The notes under the pieces were generated by a model that was not told the DNA's origin, ran no database searches, and saw only the letters and a list, made by a program, of their open reading frames with translations. DNA of 64,000 nt from contig NZ_CP132334.1 in the NCBI RefSeq assembly GCF_030758415.1, positions 434,001 to 498,000 on the forward strand, given 5' to 3'. Source of the DNA: Parvularcula sp. IMCC14364 (GTDB taxonomy: Bacteria > Pseudomonadota > Alphaproteobacteria > Caulobacterales > Parvularculaceae). This document shows, in pieces, positions 54,582-63,718 of this stretch. Position 1 is the first letter of the stretch. Each line of letters starts with the position of its first letter. Position numbers and translations under genes: made by a program.

Positions 54582-55265
54582 TCAGTCTGAGAATATTTCC
54601 GATATGATGCCCGGTATTTCGTCAAAATCGTCGAATTGCCGGGCTTTTTTTATCTCCGTTTCAGTAAATGTCCCGTAGCCGAAACTGGCTATCAGGCAGG
54701 GCATGTCTGCAGCAATCGCGGCAGTCAGGTCCGTCATGGTGTCGCCGACCATGACCCCGCGCGACGCGCCAGTGCGCTCTGCGCAGGTTAAAAGGGGCAG
54801 CGGGTCAGGTTTGTAAGACGGCAGACTGTCGCGGCAGATTATACAGTCAAAAAAACTGGTCAGCTTCAGGTCTTCCAGCAGCGGCAGCGCCAGTTCTTCG
54901 CGCTTGTTTGTGCATACAGCCAGGGGGAACCCGCCCTCGGCCAGATGTTCAAGCGTTTTGCCGACATGCCGAAAAGGCACGGTGCTGTCTGTCAGGTGCA
55001 CCTTGTAGTGGGCGATAAAACGCTCGATCAGGGCGGCCATTTCTTCTTCCGAGGCCGTGATGCCGTGGCGTGCGAGGCCTGCTTCCAGCAAGGCTTTTGC
55101 CCCGTGACCGACAAGGTGGCGCACGTCCTGAGCCGGAATGGCATCATGCCCTTCAGCTTCCAGCACGTGATTCATGGCACCTGACAGATCCGGGGCGCTG
55201 TCGACAAGTGTGCCATCAAGATCGAAAATAATGACTGTGTTGCGTGGGGCAGCAATGTCCGGCAT
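54582..55265 (-). CDS. gph: Phosphoglycolate phosphatase (HAD-IA)
   Basis: A 227-residue HAD phosphatase with motif I Phe-Asp-Leu-Asp-Gly-Thr-Leu-Val-Asp-Ser (14-23), the Asp-Val-Arg-His-Leu-Val-Gly-His-Gly cap segment typical of Gph, motif II Val-Cys-Thr-Asn-Lys, motif III Lys-Pro-Asp-Pro-Leu-Pro and motif IV Val-Gly-Asp-Thr-Met-Thr-Asp. It clears 2-phosphoglycolate from DNA repair or Rubisco side reactions. Divergent from glmU; AGAAGGAC precedes the ATG. Confidence 0.9.
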   Translation of the reverse strand: MPDIAAPRNTVIIFDLDGTLVDSAPDLSGAMNHVLEAEGHDAIPAQDVRHLVGHGAKALLEAGLARHGITASEEEMAALIERFIAHYKVHLTDSTVPFRHVGKTLEHLAEGGFPLAVCTNKREELALPLLEDLKLTSFFDCIICRDSLPSYKPDPLPLLTCAERTGASRGVMVGDTMTDLTAAIAADMPCLIASFGYGTFTETEIKKARQFDDFDEIPGIISEIFSD

Positions 55266-55381
55266 AGTGGGGTCCTTCTTCTGTGCAGGCTACTTACGGT
55301 GCCATGGCGGAAAGAAAAAGAAACGAATCTTCATTTAAGAGCCGCCCGAAAGCCGTTTAAGGGCAGAAGCGTGGACGCGTG

Positions 55382-56734
55382 ATGAGTAAGACAGTCAAAA
55401 CAGCTATTGTTATTCTGGCAGCGGGACACGGGACGCGCATGAAGTCGACCCTGCCCAAGGTGCTGCACCTTGTGGGCGGACTGCCCATGTTGGGCCATGT
55501 CGTGCGCGTGGCAGGCGCCCTGTCTGCAGAGCGCCTGTGTGTTGTGATCGGTGACCATGCCCCTGAAGTGGGTGAGTCAGCACGCGGCTTTGCGCCGGAA
55601 GCGGAAGTTTTTGTGCAGGCCCCGCCACGTGGCACCGGCGATGCCGTTACGTGCGCCATGCCGGGGCTTGATGGTTTTGAGGGGGTTGTGTTTGTTCTGT
55701 ATGCAGATACGCCCCTGATCCGGCCTGAAACCTTGCAGGAGATGGCGCGACTTGTTGAAGACGGGGCCGGTGTTGTCGTGCTCGGGTTCCGGCCGGAAGA
55801 CCCGAAACTTTACGGCCGCCTCATCACCACTGATGGGAATGCGCTGGAGCGCATTGTCGAGGCGCGTGATGCGAGCCCGGAGGAGCTTTCCGTCACCTTG
55901 TGCAATTCCGGTGTCATGGCCATGCGGGCCGGGGTGCTGGCCAGTCATTTGTCGAAGATCACCAATGATAATGCCAAAGGGGAATATTATCTGACGGACA
56001 TTGTGGAGCTTGCCCGCCGGGCAGGTGAGGGTGCGCGTGTCGTCGAATGTGATGAAGCAGAGGTGATGGGCGTCGATTCGCGCCTCGGGTTGTCCGAAGC
56101 TGAGGCTGTATTCCAGAGCCGCCGCCGTGAAGAGGCCATGCTTGCTGGCGTGACACTATATGATCCGCAGACAGTATATTTCTCACATGATACGATGCTG
56201 GCGCAGGACGTTCGGGTCGGCCAGAATGTCGTCTTTGGTCCGGGCGTAAGGGTTGAGAGCGGCGCAGAAATAAAGGCATTTTCTCATCTGGAAGGTGTCA
56301 CCGTCAAAGCGCAGGCTGCCATTGGTCCATTCGCGCGCCTGCGCCCTGGCACTGTGGTGGGGGAGAAGGCCAAGATCGGCAATTTTGTCGAGACGAAAAA
56401 AGCGATCCTTGATGAAGGCGCAAAAGTCAGCCATCTGAGTTATATTGGCGATGCGCAAATAGGCGCCCACGCGAATATCGGTGCCGGAACGATCACCTGC
56501 AATTATGACGGGTTCCGCAAGTATCAAACTGTCATTGGAGAAGGAGCTTTTGTCGGCTCCAATTCTTCGCTGGTTGCGCCCGTGACGATTGGCGCGGGCG
56601 CTTATGTCGGCTCCGGTTCTGTCGTGACGAAAGATGTTGAGATAGATGCACTGGCTGTCGCGCGCGGGCGGCAGATGCAGAAAGCTGGCTGGGCTCTCAG
56701 TTTTCGCCAGAAAATGACGTCTAAAGAGAATTAG
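55382..56734 (+). CDS. glmU: Bifunctional GlcNAc-1-P uridyltransferase / GlcN-1-P acetyltransferase
   Basis: 450 residues. The N-terminal pyrophosphorylase has Ala-Ala-Gly-x-Gly-Thr-Arg-Met-Lys-Ser near 13-22 and Gly-Thr-Gly-Asp-Ala-Val near 83; the C-terminal half is a left-handed beta-helix with repeated Ile-Gly-x-x-Ala hexapeptides, Asn-Phe-Val-Glu-Thr-Lys-Lys near 336, and Thr-Ile-Thr-Cys-Asn-Tyr-Asp-Gly near 367. It makes UDP-GlcNAc for peptidoglycan and lipopolysaccharide. Followed 21 bases later by glmS, forming a short pathway operon. An in-frame GTG lies directly before the ATG. Confidence 0.96.
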   Translation: MSKTVKTAIVILAAGHGTRMKSTLPKVLHLVGGLPMLGHVVRVAGALSAERLCVVIGDHAPEVGESARGFAPEAEVFVQAPPRGTGDAVTCAMPGLDGFEGVVFVLYADTPLIRPETLQEMARLVEDGAGVVVLGFRPEDPKLYGRLITTDGNALERIVEARDASPEELSVTLCNSGVMAMRAGVLASHLSKITNDNAKGEYYLTDIVELARRAGEGARVVECDEAEVMGVDSRLGLSEAEAVFQSRRREEAMLAGVTLYDPQTVYFSHDTMLAQDVRVGQNVVFGPGVRVESGAEIKAFSHLEGVTVKAQAAIGPFARLRPGTVVGEKAKIGNFVETKKAILDEGAKVSHLSYIGDAQIGAHANIGAGTITCNYDGFRKYQTVIGEGAFVGSNSSLVAPVTIGAGAYVGSGSVVTKDVEIDALAVARGRQMQKAGWALSFRQKMTSKEN

Positions 56735-56755
56735 AGAGTTAAGGAAACAGGCCTT

Positions 56756-58582
56756 ATGTGTGGGATCATCGGTGTTATCGGCAAGTCGGAAGTTGCGGGC
56801 TCAATTCTTGAAGGGCTCACGCGCCTAGAATATCGCGGGTATGATTCGGCCGGTATCGCCACATTTCTGGATGGTCGCATCGAGCGCCGTCGTGCCGTAG
56901 GCAAACTTTCTGCCCTGCGGGATGTGCTGGCGGGCCAACCTCTGGGCGGGCTCGTCGGGATAGGTCATACCCGCTGGGCAACACATGGTGCACCCACGGT
57001 GACCAATGCTCATCCCCACGCGACGCCAGAGGTCGCTGTCGTCCATAATGGCATCATTGAGAATTTCGCAGACTTGCGTGATGAATTGACCAAGGTGGGA
57101 CAGGTTTTTGAAACCGAGACAGACACTGAGACAATCGCGCATCTTGTCAGTCATTATCTTGCCAAAGGACGCCCGCCCGAAGAAGCCTTCGTTGAGGCGG
57201 TCAACCGTCTCGAAGGCGCCTTTGCGATTGCGGTGCTGATTCGTGATCATCCGGGCAAGGTCTATATTGCCCGGATGGGCAGCCCACTGGCAGTTGGGCG
57301 CGGTGACGGAGAGATGTTTCTGGGCTCTGATGCTTACGCACTGGCACCCTTCACCAACCTTGTCACCTACCTTCAGGACGGGGATCGTGGCGTTATGTGG
57401 CAGGATGGTTTTGAACTGACGGACGCACAAGGCACACCGGTTCAGCGCACGGAACAGATTTCCGATGCTGCTGCCGCCATGGTGGACAAGGGCGGGCACC
57501 GACATTTCATGGCCAAGGAAATCCATGAGCAGCCGGAAGTCGTTGGCCATACCCTGTCCGCCTATGTCGATCCGGTGCGCCGGGAAATTCGTATGCCTGA
57601 AGGGTTGGACTTTTCTGCCGTATCAAGGCTGACCATATCTGCCTGCGGTACGGCCTATTACTCTGGCCTGATTGCAAAATACTGGTTTGAACAGTGGGCG
57701 AACCTTTCTGTTGAAATAGATATTGCCTCAGAGTTGCGCTACCGGCATGTGCCGTATCCTGAAAAAGGCATGGCGCTCTATATCTCCCAGTCTGGTGAAA
57801 CAGCAGATACGCTGGCGGCTTTGCGTGATGCGAAAGGTGCCGGCCAGACCATTGCAGCACTCGTAAACGTGCCTGAGTCCACTATCGCGCGTGAGGCGGA
57901 TATTTGTCTGCCGACCCATGCAGGCCCTGAGATCGGCGTTGCCTCCACGAAGGCGTTCACCTGTCAGCTGGCGGCGCTGGCGGCGATTGCCATCGGCGCC
58001 GGGCGACAGCGCGGTGTTCTGGATGCAGCGAGGGAAGGCGCTCTGGTGGACGCCTTGCTGGAAACGCCGCGCCATATTTCCGAGGCGCTGGCCCGCGCGG
58101 GCGAGGTGGAGCAACTGTGTAATGACCTCTCGCGGGCACGCGATGTCCTGTATCTCGGCCGCGGTGTCAGTTTCCCGCTGGCGATGGAAGGTGCCCTGAA
58201 GCTGAAGGAAATCTCCTATATCCATGCCGAAGGGTATGCCGCAGGGGAGCTGAAACACGGTCCCATTGCCCTGATTGATGAAAATGTGCCGGTCATTGTC
58301 GTGGCACCAAAAGACGCGCTGTTTGAAAAGACCATCTCCAACATGCAGGAAGTAATGGCCCGTGGCGGCAAGTGTCTGCTGATTTCGTCAAGCGATGGGA
58401 TCGCTGAAGCCGTGCGTGGCGGCACACTTTGGGGTCAGGTGCAGGCGCCTGTCATGGAACCATTGCTGACGCCTATCGTCTATGCAGTGCCGGTGCAGTT
58501 GCTGGCATATTATACCGCCGTGGCAAAAGGCACAGATGTTGATCAGCCGCGTAATCTCGCAAAGTCAGTGACAGTTGAATAA
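56756..58582 (+). CDS. glmS: Glutamine--fructose-6-phosphate aminotransferase
   Basis: The 608-residue enzyme makes glucosamine 6-phosphate. Cys-2 in Met-Cys-Gly-Ile-Ile-Gly is the amidotransferase nucleophile; Gly-His-Thr-Arg-Trp-Ala-Thr-His-Gly near 72 and Arg-Met-Gly-Ser-Pro-Leu near 170 follow, and two SIS domains contain Ala-Cys-Gly-Thr-Ala-Tyr-Tyr near 296, Ser-Gln-Ser-Gly-Glu-Thr-Ala-Asp-Thr near 345 and Leu-Gly-Arg-Gly near 467. The last residues, Asn-Leu-Ala-Lys-Ser-Val-Thr-Val-Glu, are the family C-tail. Together with glmU it feeds UDP-GlcNAc. Confidence 0.97.
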   Translation: MCGIIGVIGKSEVAGSILEGLTRLEYRGYDSAGIATFLDGRIERRRAVGKLSALRDVLAGQPLGGLVGIGHTRWATHGAPTVTNAHPHATPEVAVVHNGIIENFADLRDELTKVGQVFETETDTETIAHLVSHYLAKGRPPEEAFVEAVNRLEGAFAIAVLIRDHPGKVYIARMGSPLAVGRGDGEMFLGSDAYALAPFTNLVTYLQDGDRGVMWQDGFELTDAQGTPVQRTEQISDAAAAMVDKGGHRHFMAKEIHEQPEVVGHTLSAYVDPVRREIRMPEGLDFSAVSRLTISACGTAYYSGLIAKYWFEQWANLSVEIDIASELRYRHVPYPEKGMALYISQSGETADTLAALRDAKGAGQTIAALVNVPESTIAREADICLPTHAGPEIGVASTKAFTCQLAALAAIAIGAGRQRGVLDAAREGALVDALLETPRHISEALARAGEVEQLCNDLSRARDVLYLGRGVSFPLAMEGALKLKEISYIHAEGYAAGELKHGPIALIDENVPVIVVAPKDALFEKTISNMQEVMARGGKCLLISSSDGIAEAVRGGTLWGQVQAPVMEPLLTPIVYAVPVQLLAYYTAVAKGTDVDQPRNLAKSVTVE

Positions 58583-58633
58583 TCACCGAACACTGATAGG
58601 CTGATTGGTCAAATATCGAGGAAGGGGACCGAT

Positions 58634-59032
58634 ATGGATTTCATGCAGGCCGTCAAATCAGTTTATTCAAATTATGTGAACTTTCAGGATCGTTCCGGCA
58701 GGGGTGAATACTGGTGGTTCATTCTTTTCTATTTCGCCGCCTATGTGGTGCTCTATATGCTGGAAGGTATGCTTGGATTGACTGGCATTCTTACCAACAT
58801 TTTTGCCCTTGGAACATTGATCCCGTCCATCGCGGTTGCTGTCAGAAGACTGCACGATACCGGCCACAGTGGCTGGTGGGTTTTGTTGAATCTGATTCCA
58901 CTGATCGGCTGGATTATCCTGATTATCATGTCTTATGCAAAGCCGGGTGAGGGGCCAAACAAATATGGGGCGGTACCTATTGGTGCCACACTGACAAATC
59001 CGTCAGCTGACCCGGAAAAACCTGATCTTTAG
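58634..59032 (+). CDS. DUF805 membrane protein
   Basis: 132 residues with the DUF805 start Phe-x-Asp-Arg-Ser-Gly-Arg-Gly-Glu-Tyr-Trp-Trp-Phe and three or four helices, including Arg-Arg-Leu-His-Asp-Thr-Gly-His-Ser-Gly-Trp-Trp near 66-77. Bacterial DUF805 proteins have no firm role. GAGGAAGGGG lies upstream of the ATG, and a terminator follows. Confidence 0.9.
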   Translation: MDFMQAVKSVYSNYVNFQDRSGRGEYWWFILFYFAAYVVLYMLEGMLGLTGILTNIFALGTLIPSIAVAVRRLHDTGHSGWWVLLNLIPLIGWIILIIMSYAKPGEGPNKYGAVPIGATLTNPSADPEKPDL

Positions 59033-59061
59033 CTTTTAAGATGCGCAGTGCGTCTGCATTC

Positions 59062-59096
59062 AGCGCTGGCCTTGCGAGGCCGGCGCTTTTATTTTG
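59062..59096 (+). terminator. Rho-independent terminator after the DUF805 gene
   Basis: agcgctggcc / ggccggcgct, a ten-base stem with one T-G pair and a six-base loop, is followed by TTTATTTT. It closes the DUF805 transcript (perhaps with glmU-glmS) ahead of rpiA. Confidence 0.85.
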
Positions 59097-59123
59097 CCTG
59101 CATTGACACGAATGGAACGGATT

Positions 59124-59828
59124 ATGTCACTTGATGACCAGAAGAAGCGGGCGGCCATTGCTGCTGTGGACTATGTAAAAGACGGGATGCTGTTGGGGTT
59201 GGGCACAGGGTCCACCGCAGCGCATCTTGTCCGGGCGCTTGGCGAAAAGGTCAGAGCCGGGTTGACGGTTCAGGCGATCCCCACCTCAGAAGAGACACGG
59301 GAGCTGGCGACAAAAGAGGGCATAGAGCTTGTTGCCCCGGCTGAAACCACCCGGATTGACCTTGTGATAGATGGAGCAGATGAAGTTGATCCCCGTAAAG
59401 ATCTTATCAAGGGCGGCGGCGGTGCGCTGCTGCGCGAAAAGATCATCGCGTCGGCCGGGACACAAATGATCGTCATTGCTGACGGCAGCAAGAAAGTTTC
59501 TCAACTGGGCAGGTTCCCTTTGCCGGTGGAGATTGATCGTTTCTCCTGGCCCCTCACAATTCAGAAGATTAGGGCTGTACTGGAAGAAGCTGGCCTTGCC
59601 GGGGTGGGCCTGACCTTGCGTCCCGGCCCGAGGGAAGCGGGTGGCGGTGTTTTCCGCAGCGATGGCGGTAATTATATCGTTGATATAAGCTGTGCACGTA
59701 TTCCTGATGCGCGGCAACTGGATGAGGCCCTGCAGGCGATACCAGGCGTAATCGAAACGGGGTTGTTCATTGACATGGCTGATATTGTCATATTCGGTAC
59801 GGATGATGGCGTAGATATAATGGATTGA
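59124..59828 (+). CDS. rpiA: Ribose-5-phosphate isomerase A
   Basis: About 234 residues. It has Leu-Gly-Thr-Gly-Ser-Thr-Ala near 27, Pro-Thr-Ser-Glu-Glu-Thr near 54, Ile-Asp-Gly-Ala-Asp-Glu-Val-Asp near 84 (catalytic Asp region), Lys-Gly-Gly-Gly-Gly-Ala-Leu-Leu-Arg-Glu-Lys near 97 and Ser-Asp-Gly-Gly-Asn near 177, all of the RpiA family. It interconverts ribose and ribulose 5-phosphates. The in-frame ATG at 59112 is an alternative start. Confidence 0.95.
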   Translation: MSLDDQKKRAAIAAVDYVKDGMLLGLGTGSTAAHLVRALGEKVRAGLTVQAIPTSEETRELATKEGIELVAPAETTRIDLVIDGADEVDPRKDLIKGGGGALLREKIIASAGTQMIVIADGSKKVSQLGRFPLPVEIDRFSWPLTIQKIRAVLEEAGLAGVGLTLRPGPREAGGGVFRSDGGNYIVDISCARIPDARQLDEALQAIPGVIETGLFIDMADIVIFGTDDGVDIMD

Positions 59829-59842
59829 GGGAACGGTCGGCC

Positions 59843-60373
59843 ATGGCGACAAGATATGAGGAATTGAAGCAAGCAATCAGTGATTATGGTGAAGCCGCCA
59901 TGGAAAATCTTGTGCGGTGTAAAGGGTTTGGCAAGGCCGTGGTGTCCGGTTTTCCCGCTTGGCTGGGATGCCCGCCGGAGCAGGTGACAACCGTGCCGCC
60001 CGGTGGCCAGTTTGATCCGCGTCGAGATTATGGCGAAGCCGCGTTCAGTTATCATAATCAGCCTGTAATCCGGCTGGAGCCGATAATTTTTGGTATTTGT
60101 GTTGCCGTACAGAATGTCGAGGATTCGGGCGCTTTGTGGTTGCGCACTGCAATCCGGGTAGAGGTCACAGGCGATACCTTTGATGTATTTGTGGCCAATC
60201 AGCCGGTGGTACATATTGCGCTCGACTATGAAGGCAAGCTCGATCCTGTCTATGAGGCCATCCACAAGGAACTGATGCAGGTGTTCAAGACTCAGCTCGC
60301 GGAATTCAACGACAGCCGGTATGAGCGAGGCATTGGCTTTTTCGTTGCGCCGGAAGAAGCGACCGCAAAATAG
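59843..60373 (+). CDS. Conserved hypothetical protein
   Basis: 176 residues, soluble by appearance, with a helical start, Pro-Pro-Gly-Gly-Gln-Phe-Asp-Pro-Arg near 52, alternating strand-like segments in the middle and a helical Tyr-Glu-Ala-Ile-His-Lys-Glu-Leu near 140. No family recognised. It follows rpiA by 14 bases with GAGGGAA upstream and precedes gor, so it may be part of the same transcript. Confidence 0.7.
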   Translation: MATRYEELKQAISDYGEAAMENLVRCKGFGKAVVSGFPAWLGCPPEQVTTVPPGGQFDPRRDYGEAAFSYHNQPVIRLEPIIFGICVAVQNVEDSGALWLRTAIRVEVTGDTFDVFVANQPVVHIALDYEGKLDPVYEAIHKELMQVFKTQLAEFNDSRYERGIGFFVAPEEATAK

Positions 60374-60457
60374 CCATCCCGTATCACATCGGATCAGCTT
60401 TGCGTGAGCGGCAAATCATGTGTTTGCGCCCCGCCTGTTTTCGGTCATAAGGCCCGC

Positions 60458-61843
60458 ATGTCTTATGATTATGATCTGTTTACAATCGGTGCGGGGTCTG
60501 GCGGTGTGCGGGCTTCTCGTCTGGCCTCACAATATGGTGCAAAAGTTGGCATTGCGGAAGAAAGTCGGGTAGGCGGCACATGTGTCATTCGTGGCTGTGT
60601 GCCGAAGAAATTCTTCGTTTATGCCAGTGAATTTTCCCATGCTTTTGAAGACTCCGGGCCTTATGGCTGGTCGGTTGGCGATGTCAGCTTTGACTGGAAA
60701 ACCCTTGTCGAGAACAAGGACAAAAATATCGACAGGCTGAACGGGATCTATATCACCAATCTGGAGAAGGCTGGGGTCGAGCTGTTTCATTCACGGGCGA
60801 TTCTGAAAGATCAGCATACCGTTCACCTTGTTGGTGAAGGGCGTGATGTAACAGCAGAGAAAATTCTCATTTCGGCCGGTGGCACACCCTGGACAGATGA
60901 AAGCATTGAGGGGCATGAGCTTGGCATAACTTCGAATGAGGCATTTCATCTGGAAGAACTGCCGGGTAGCATCGTGGTTGCCGGTGGTGGCTATATTGCT
61001 GTCGAGTTTGCCTGCATTTTTGCCGGTCTTGGGGTGGATACAACACTGGTCTATCGCGGCCCGACCCTGCTCAAAAACTTTGATCACGATATTTCTGAAC
61101 AGTTACACAAGGAACTGGAGCACAAGGGAATCAAGCTGGAGCTTTCAACCATCTTTACAAAGATTGAGAAAGTTGATGGCAAGAAGCATGTCTCTCTGAC
61201 AAATGGTAACAAGCTGGTCGCGGACCAGGTGATGTGGGCCGTGGGGCGTCGTCCCAAAACGGTTGGTCTTGGTCTTGAAAAAGCTGGCGTTGCAACCGGG
61301 CATAATGGCGCGATTATCACTGATGATCATCACAAAACCAGCGTTGAGAATATCTATGCTATCGGGGACGTGACAGACCGCGTCAATCTGACACCGGTTG
61401 CGATCCGCGAAGGGATTGCCTTTGCGGAGAGCCATTTTAACGCCAAGCCGACGGTCATGGACTACGATTTCATTCCCAAGGCCGTATTCAGCCAACCACC
61501 TATCGGCACCGTTGGTATGACAGAGCGTGAAGCGCGCGACGCCGGGCATAACGTCCACATCTACCGCTCTGATTTCATGCCCATGAAAAACTCCCTGTCC
61601 GGAAACCCTGAGCGTATGCTGATGAAGCTGGTTGTCGATAAGGCGACCGATACTGTTCTTGGTTGCCACATTATCGGCTTTGAGTCGCCGGAGATGATTC
61701 AATGTCTGGCGATCGCGATAAAGCATGGGGTGAAGAAAGCAGAATTCGATGCGACCTGCGCCCTTCACCCTTCCGCTGCAGAAGAAATCGTGACCCTGAA
61801 AGTCCCGAGCAATGAGTCCATGGTTGGCAAAAAGCACGACTGA
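60458..61843 (+). CDS. gor: Glutathione-disulfide reductase
   Basis: 461 residues. FAD fold Gly-Ala-Gly-Ser-Gly-Gly-Val-Arg near 11, redox Cys pair in Gly-Gly-Thr-Cys-Val-Ile-Arg-Gly-Cys-Val-Pro-Lys-Lys near 39, NADP fold Gly-Gly-Gly-Tyr-Ile-Ala-Val-Glu near 174, and the C-terminal His-Pro-Ser-Ala-Ala-Glu-Glu catalytic motif. The Val-Ile-Arg between the cysteines is typical of Gor rather than of Lpd. Keeps glutathione reduced. Start at 60458 fits the family. Confidence 0.95.
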   Translation: MSYDYDLFTIGAGSGGVRASRLASQYGAKVGIAEESRVGGTCVIRGCVPKKFFVYASEFSHAFEDSGPYGWSVGDVSFDWKTLVENKDKNIDRLNGIYITNLEKAGVELFHSRAILKDQHTVHLVGEGRDVTAEKILISAGGTPWTDESIEGHELGITSNEAFHLEELPGSIVVAGGGYIAVEFACIFAGLGVDTTLVYRGPTLLKNFDHDISEQLHKELEHKGIKLELSTIFTKIEKVDGKKHVSLTNGNKLVADQVMWAVGRRPKTVGLGLEKAGVATGHNGAIITDDHHKTSVENIYAIGDVTDRVNLTPVAIREGIAFAESHFNAKPTVMDYDFIPKAVFSQPPIGTVGMTEREARDAGHNVHIYRSDFMPMKNSLSGNPERMLMKLVVDKATDTVLGCHIIGFESPEMIQCLAIAIKHGVKKAEFDATCALHPSAAEEIVTLKVPSNESMVGKKHD

Positions 61844-61890
61844 CTGCGTTGTTGCTTAAACGGTAGTCGGGAACGGACAGAGCTTTTTCC

Positions 61891-61929
61891 CTCTGCACAC
61901 TGAGATAAAACAGGGATCAGTGTGCAGAG
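61891..61929. other. Perfect 13-bp inverted repeat between gor and the MoxR gene
   Basis: ctctgcacactga and tcagtgtgcagag pair exactly with a 13-base loop. There is no T tract on either strand. It lies between two convergent genes and may stop transcripts from both sides with help. Confidence 0.55.
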
Positions 61930-61964
61930 AACAGTTTCAGATATCTAGAAGTCGCCGGGTGCGG

Positions 61965-62810
61965 TTACTGTCCGTCGCGTCGTGCCAGAAATGCCAGTCG
62001 CTCAAACAGGTGCACATCCTGCTCGTTTTTGAGCAGGGCGCCGTGTAGCGGTGGAATCGCCTTGCGCGGATCACGCTCACGCAATACAGAATCGTCCACA
62101 TCCTCTGCCATCAGGAGTTTCAGCCAGTCCAGCAATTCGGATGTTGAGGGCTTTTTCTTGAGGCCAGGCGTTTCGCGCAACTGATAGAAAATCTTGAGGG
62201 CTTCCGCGACCAGCCGTTTCTTGATGCCGGGGAAATGGACATCAACAATCTGTTCCATCGTCTCGTTGTCGGGAAACTTGATGTAATGAAAGAAACAGCG
62301 CCGCAGAAACGCGTCCGGCAGTTCTTTTTCATTATTTGAAGTAATCACCACGATCGGGCGTTGCCGAGCCTTGATCGTTTCCCCCGTCTCGTAAACGAAG
62401 AATTCCATACGATCGAGTTCCTGCAACAGGTCGTTCGGAAACTCGATATCGGCCTTGTCGATCTCGTCAATCAACAGGATAGGGCGTTCTTCGGCCGTGA
62501 AGGCGTCCCATAATTTGCCGCGTTTGATGTAGTTGGCCACGTCTGTCGCCCGCGCTTCACCCAGCTGACTGTCCCGCAGGCGCGCGACGGCGTCATATTC
62601 ATAGAGGCCCTGCTGGGCCTTGGTTGTGGATTTGATATGCCATTCCAGCAGGTTAGCGCCGAGCGCCTGCGCCATCTCGTGGGCCAGAACGGTTTTGCCC
62701 GTGCCTGGCTCTCCCTTGATGAGCAGGGGGCGCTCCAGAGTAACAGCAGCATTCACCGCAACTTTAAGGTCATCTGTTGCAATATAATCTTTTGTGCCGT
62801 CAAATTTCAT
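61965..62810 (-). CDS. MoxR-family AAA ATPase
   Basis: 281 residues: Walker A Gly-Glu-Pro-Gly-Thr-Gly-Lys-Thr near 37-44, Walker B Ile-Leu-Leu-Ile-Asp-Glu-Ile-Asp-Lys-Ala near 110, sensor-1 region Val-Val-Ile-Thr-Ser-Asn-Asn-Glu-Lys-Glu-Leu-Pro and Phe-Leu-Arg-Arg-Cys-Phe-Phe (Arg finger) near 168. The pattern is that of the CoxD-like branch of MoxR chaperones, which normally sit next to a von Willebrand A protein gene. No such partner is adjacent here, so the client is unknown. Confidence 0.92.
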   Translation of the reverse strand: MKFDGTKDYIATDDLKVAVNAAVTLERPLLIKGEPGTGKTVLAHEMAQALGANLLEWHIKSTTKAQQGLYEYDAVARLRDSQLGEARATDVANYIKRGKLWDAFTAEERPILLIDEIDKADIEFPNDLLQELDRMEFFVYETGETIKARQRPIVVITSNNEKELPDAFLRRCFFHYIKFPDNETMEQIVDVHFPGIKKRLVAEALKIFYQLRETPGLKKKPSTSELLDWLKLLMAEDVDDSVLRERDPRKAIPPLHGALLKNEQDVHLFERLAFLARRDGQ

Positions 62811-62955
62811 GTACTGTGCTTTCCCTGAAGACTGAACGCGGAAGATAGCAGCGTGCCGGAGGAGGGCAAGCTGCGAGCGCAGTTTTGATCATGACAGGTC
62901 TGGTGCCCGGAAGGCCTTTACTGCTGCTGCAAAACGCGGCGAGGATTTTGGTGCT

Positions 62956-63444
62956 ATGAAAGAATACGCAGTCATTTTTCTGGGTGCCTGGCGGGCACAT
63001 AAAGACCTGACAGTTGAAGAGCTGGGCCGTCGGGCTGGTCTGGACGCCAAGAATGTTACAGCACTGGAAAAAAGTACGTCTGATTACAGCCCCGAGGACA
63101 TTGCGCGCCTGTCAAAAGCACTGGGTATTGAGCCGTACAAGCTCTTTATTCACCCGGCTGTGCAGTTCGACAACAAGCCCTCTTTTGACGGCGTAACAGC
63201 CGATACGATGGCAACGCTGCTGCAACTTTACATCCCTGATGCAGTATCAAGGCTGAAGGATCAGGAAGCGCTTGAACGATTGTTTGCAGATGACCTGCCG
63301 GAGGATTACTGGCACGTACAGGGAGAGAAGATGATCGAACTGCTTGGCTTCCTCAGGTCTTGTCGAGAGGATCGTCCTGCGGCTCTGCGGGCGCTGTTTT
63401 CGTCGCTAGAGACTGACTCTCTGCCTCCGCATAATCCTGATTGA
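62956..63444 (+). CDS. Helix-turn-helix (XRE-like) regulator
   Basis: 162 residues. The N-terminal part has Thr-Val-Glu-Glu-Leu-Gly-Arg-Arg-Ala-Gly-Leu-Asp-Ala-Lys-Asn-Val and Leu-Ser-Lys-Ala-Leu-Gly-Ile-Glu-Pro-Tyr-Lys-Leu-Phe, a Cro/C1-type fold with standard spacing. The C-terminal 90 residues have no recognised domain. The last 92 bases overlap a convergent small ORF. Confidence 0.75.
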   Translation: MKEYAVIFLGAWRAHKDLTVEELGRRAGLDAKNVTALEKSTSDYSPEDIARLSKALGIEPYKLFIHPAVQFDNKPSFDGVTADTMATLLQLYIPDAVSRLKDQEALERLFADDLPEDYWHVQGEKMIELLGFLRSCREDRPAALRALFSSLETDSLPPHNPD

Positions 63445-63622
63445 CCCTGTTCAGATATTCTTTCAGGGCGCGATAAATGATGCTCTGCTCAGGTTTGATA
63501 TCCCGACCGGAGGTCAGCCACTTAGGCAGATAGGAAACGTTGTCATTCTTGTTTTTCACGCCCAAATCCTGTCTGGCCCGCAAATTACCTGAATAGATAA
63601 CCTGTAAATTCGGAAGTGGCAT
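63353..63622 (-). CDS. Possible small hypothetical protein
   Basis: 89 residues, with a polar start, Lys-Trp-Leu-Thr-Ser-Gly-Arg-Asp-Ile-Lys-Pro near 35 and an acidic, Ala-rich end. It overlaps the convergent regulator gene by 92 bases, has no clear ribosome site and matches no family I know. Could be spurious. Confidence 0.35.
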   Translation of the reverse strand: MPLPNLQVIYSGNLRARQDLGVKNKNDNVSYLPKWLTSGRDIKPEQSIIYRALKEYLNRVNQDYAEAESQSLATKTAPAEPQDDPLDKT

Positions 63623-63718
63623 AATATGCCATAAATAAGTTTAAAGTAATACAAGTTGTCAGGTGGTCAGGGCAAGGGAAAAGTGCGCGTGCAAATAGTG
63701 CATTCCGGGGACGGTTAA

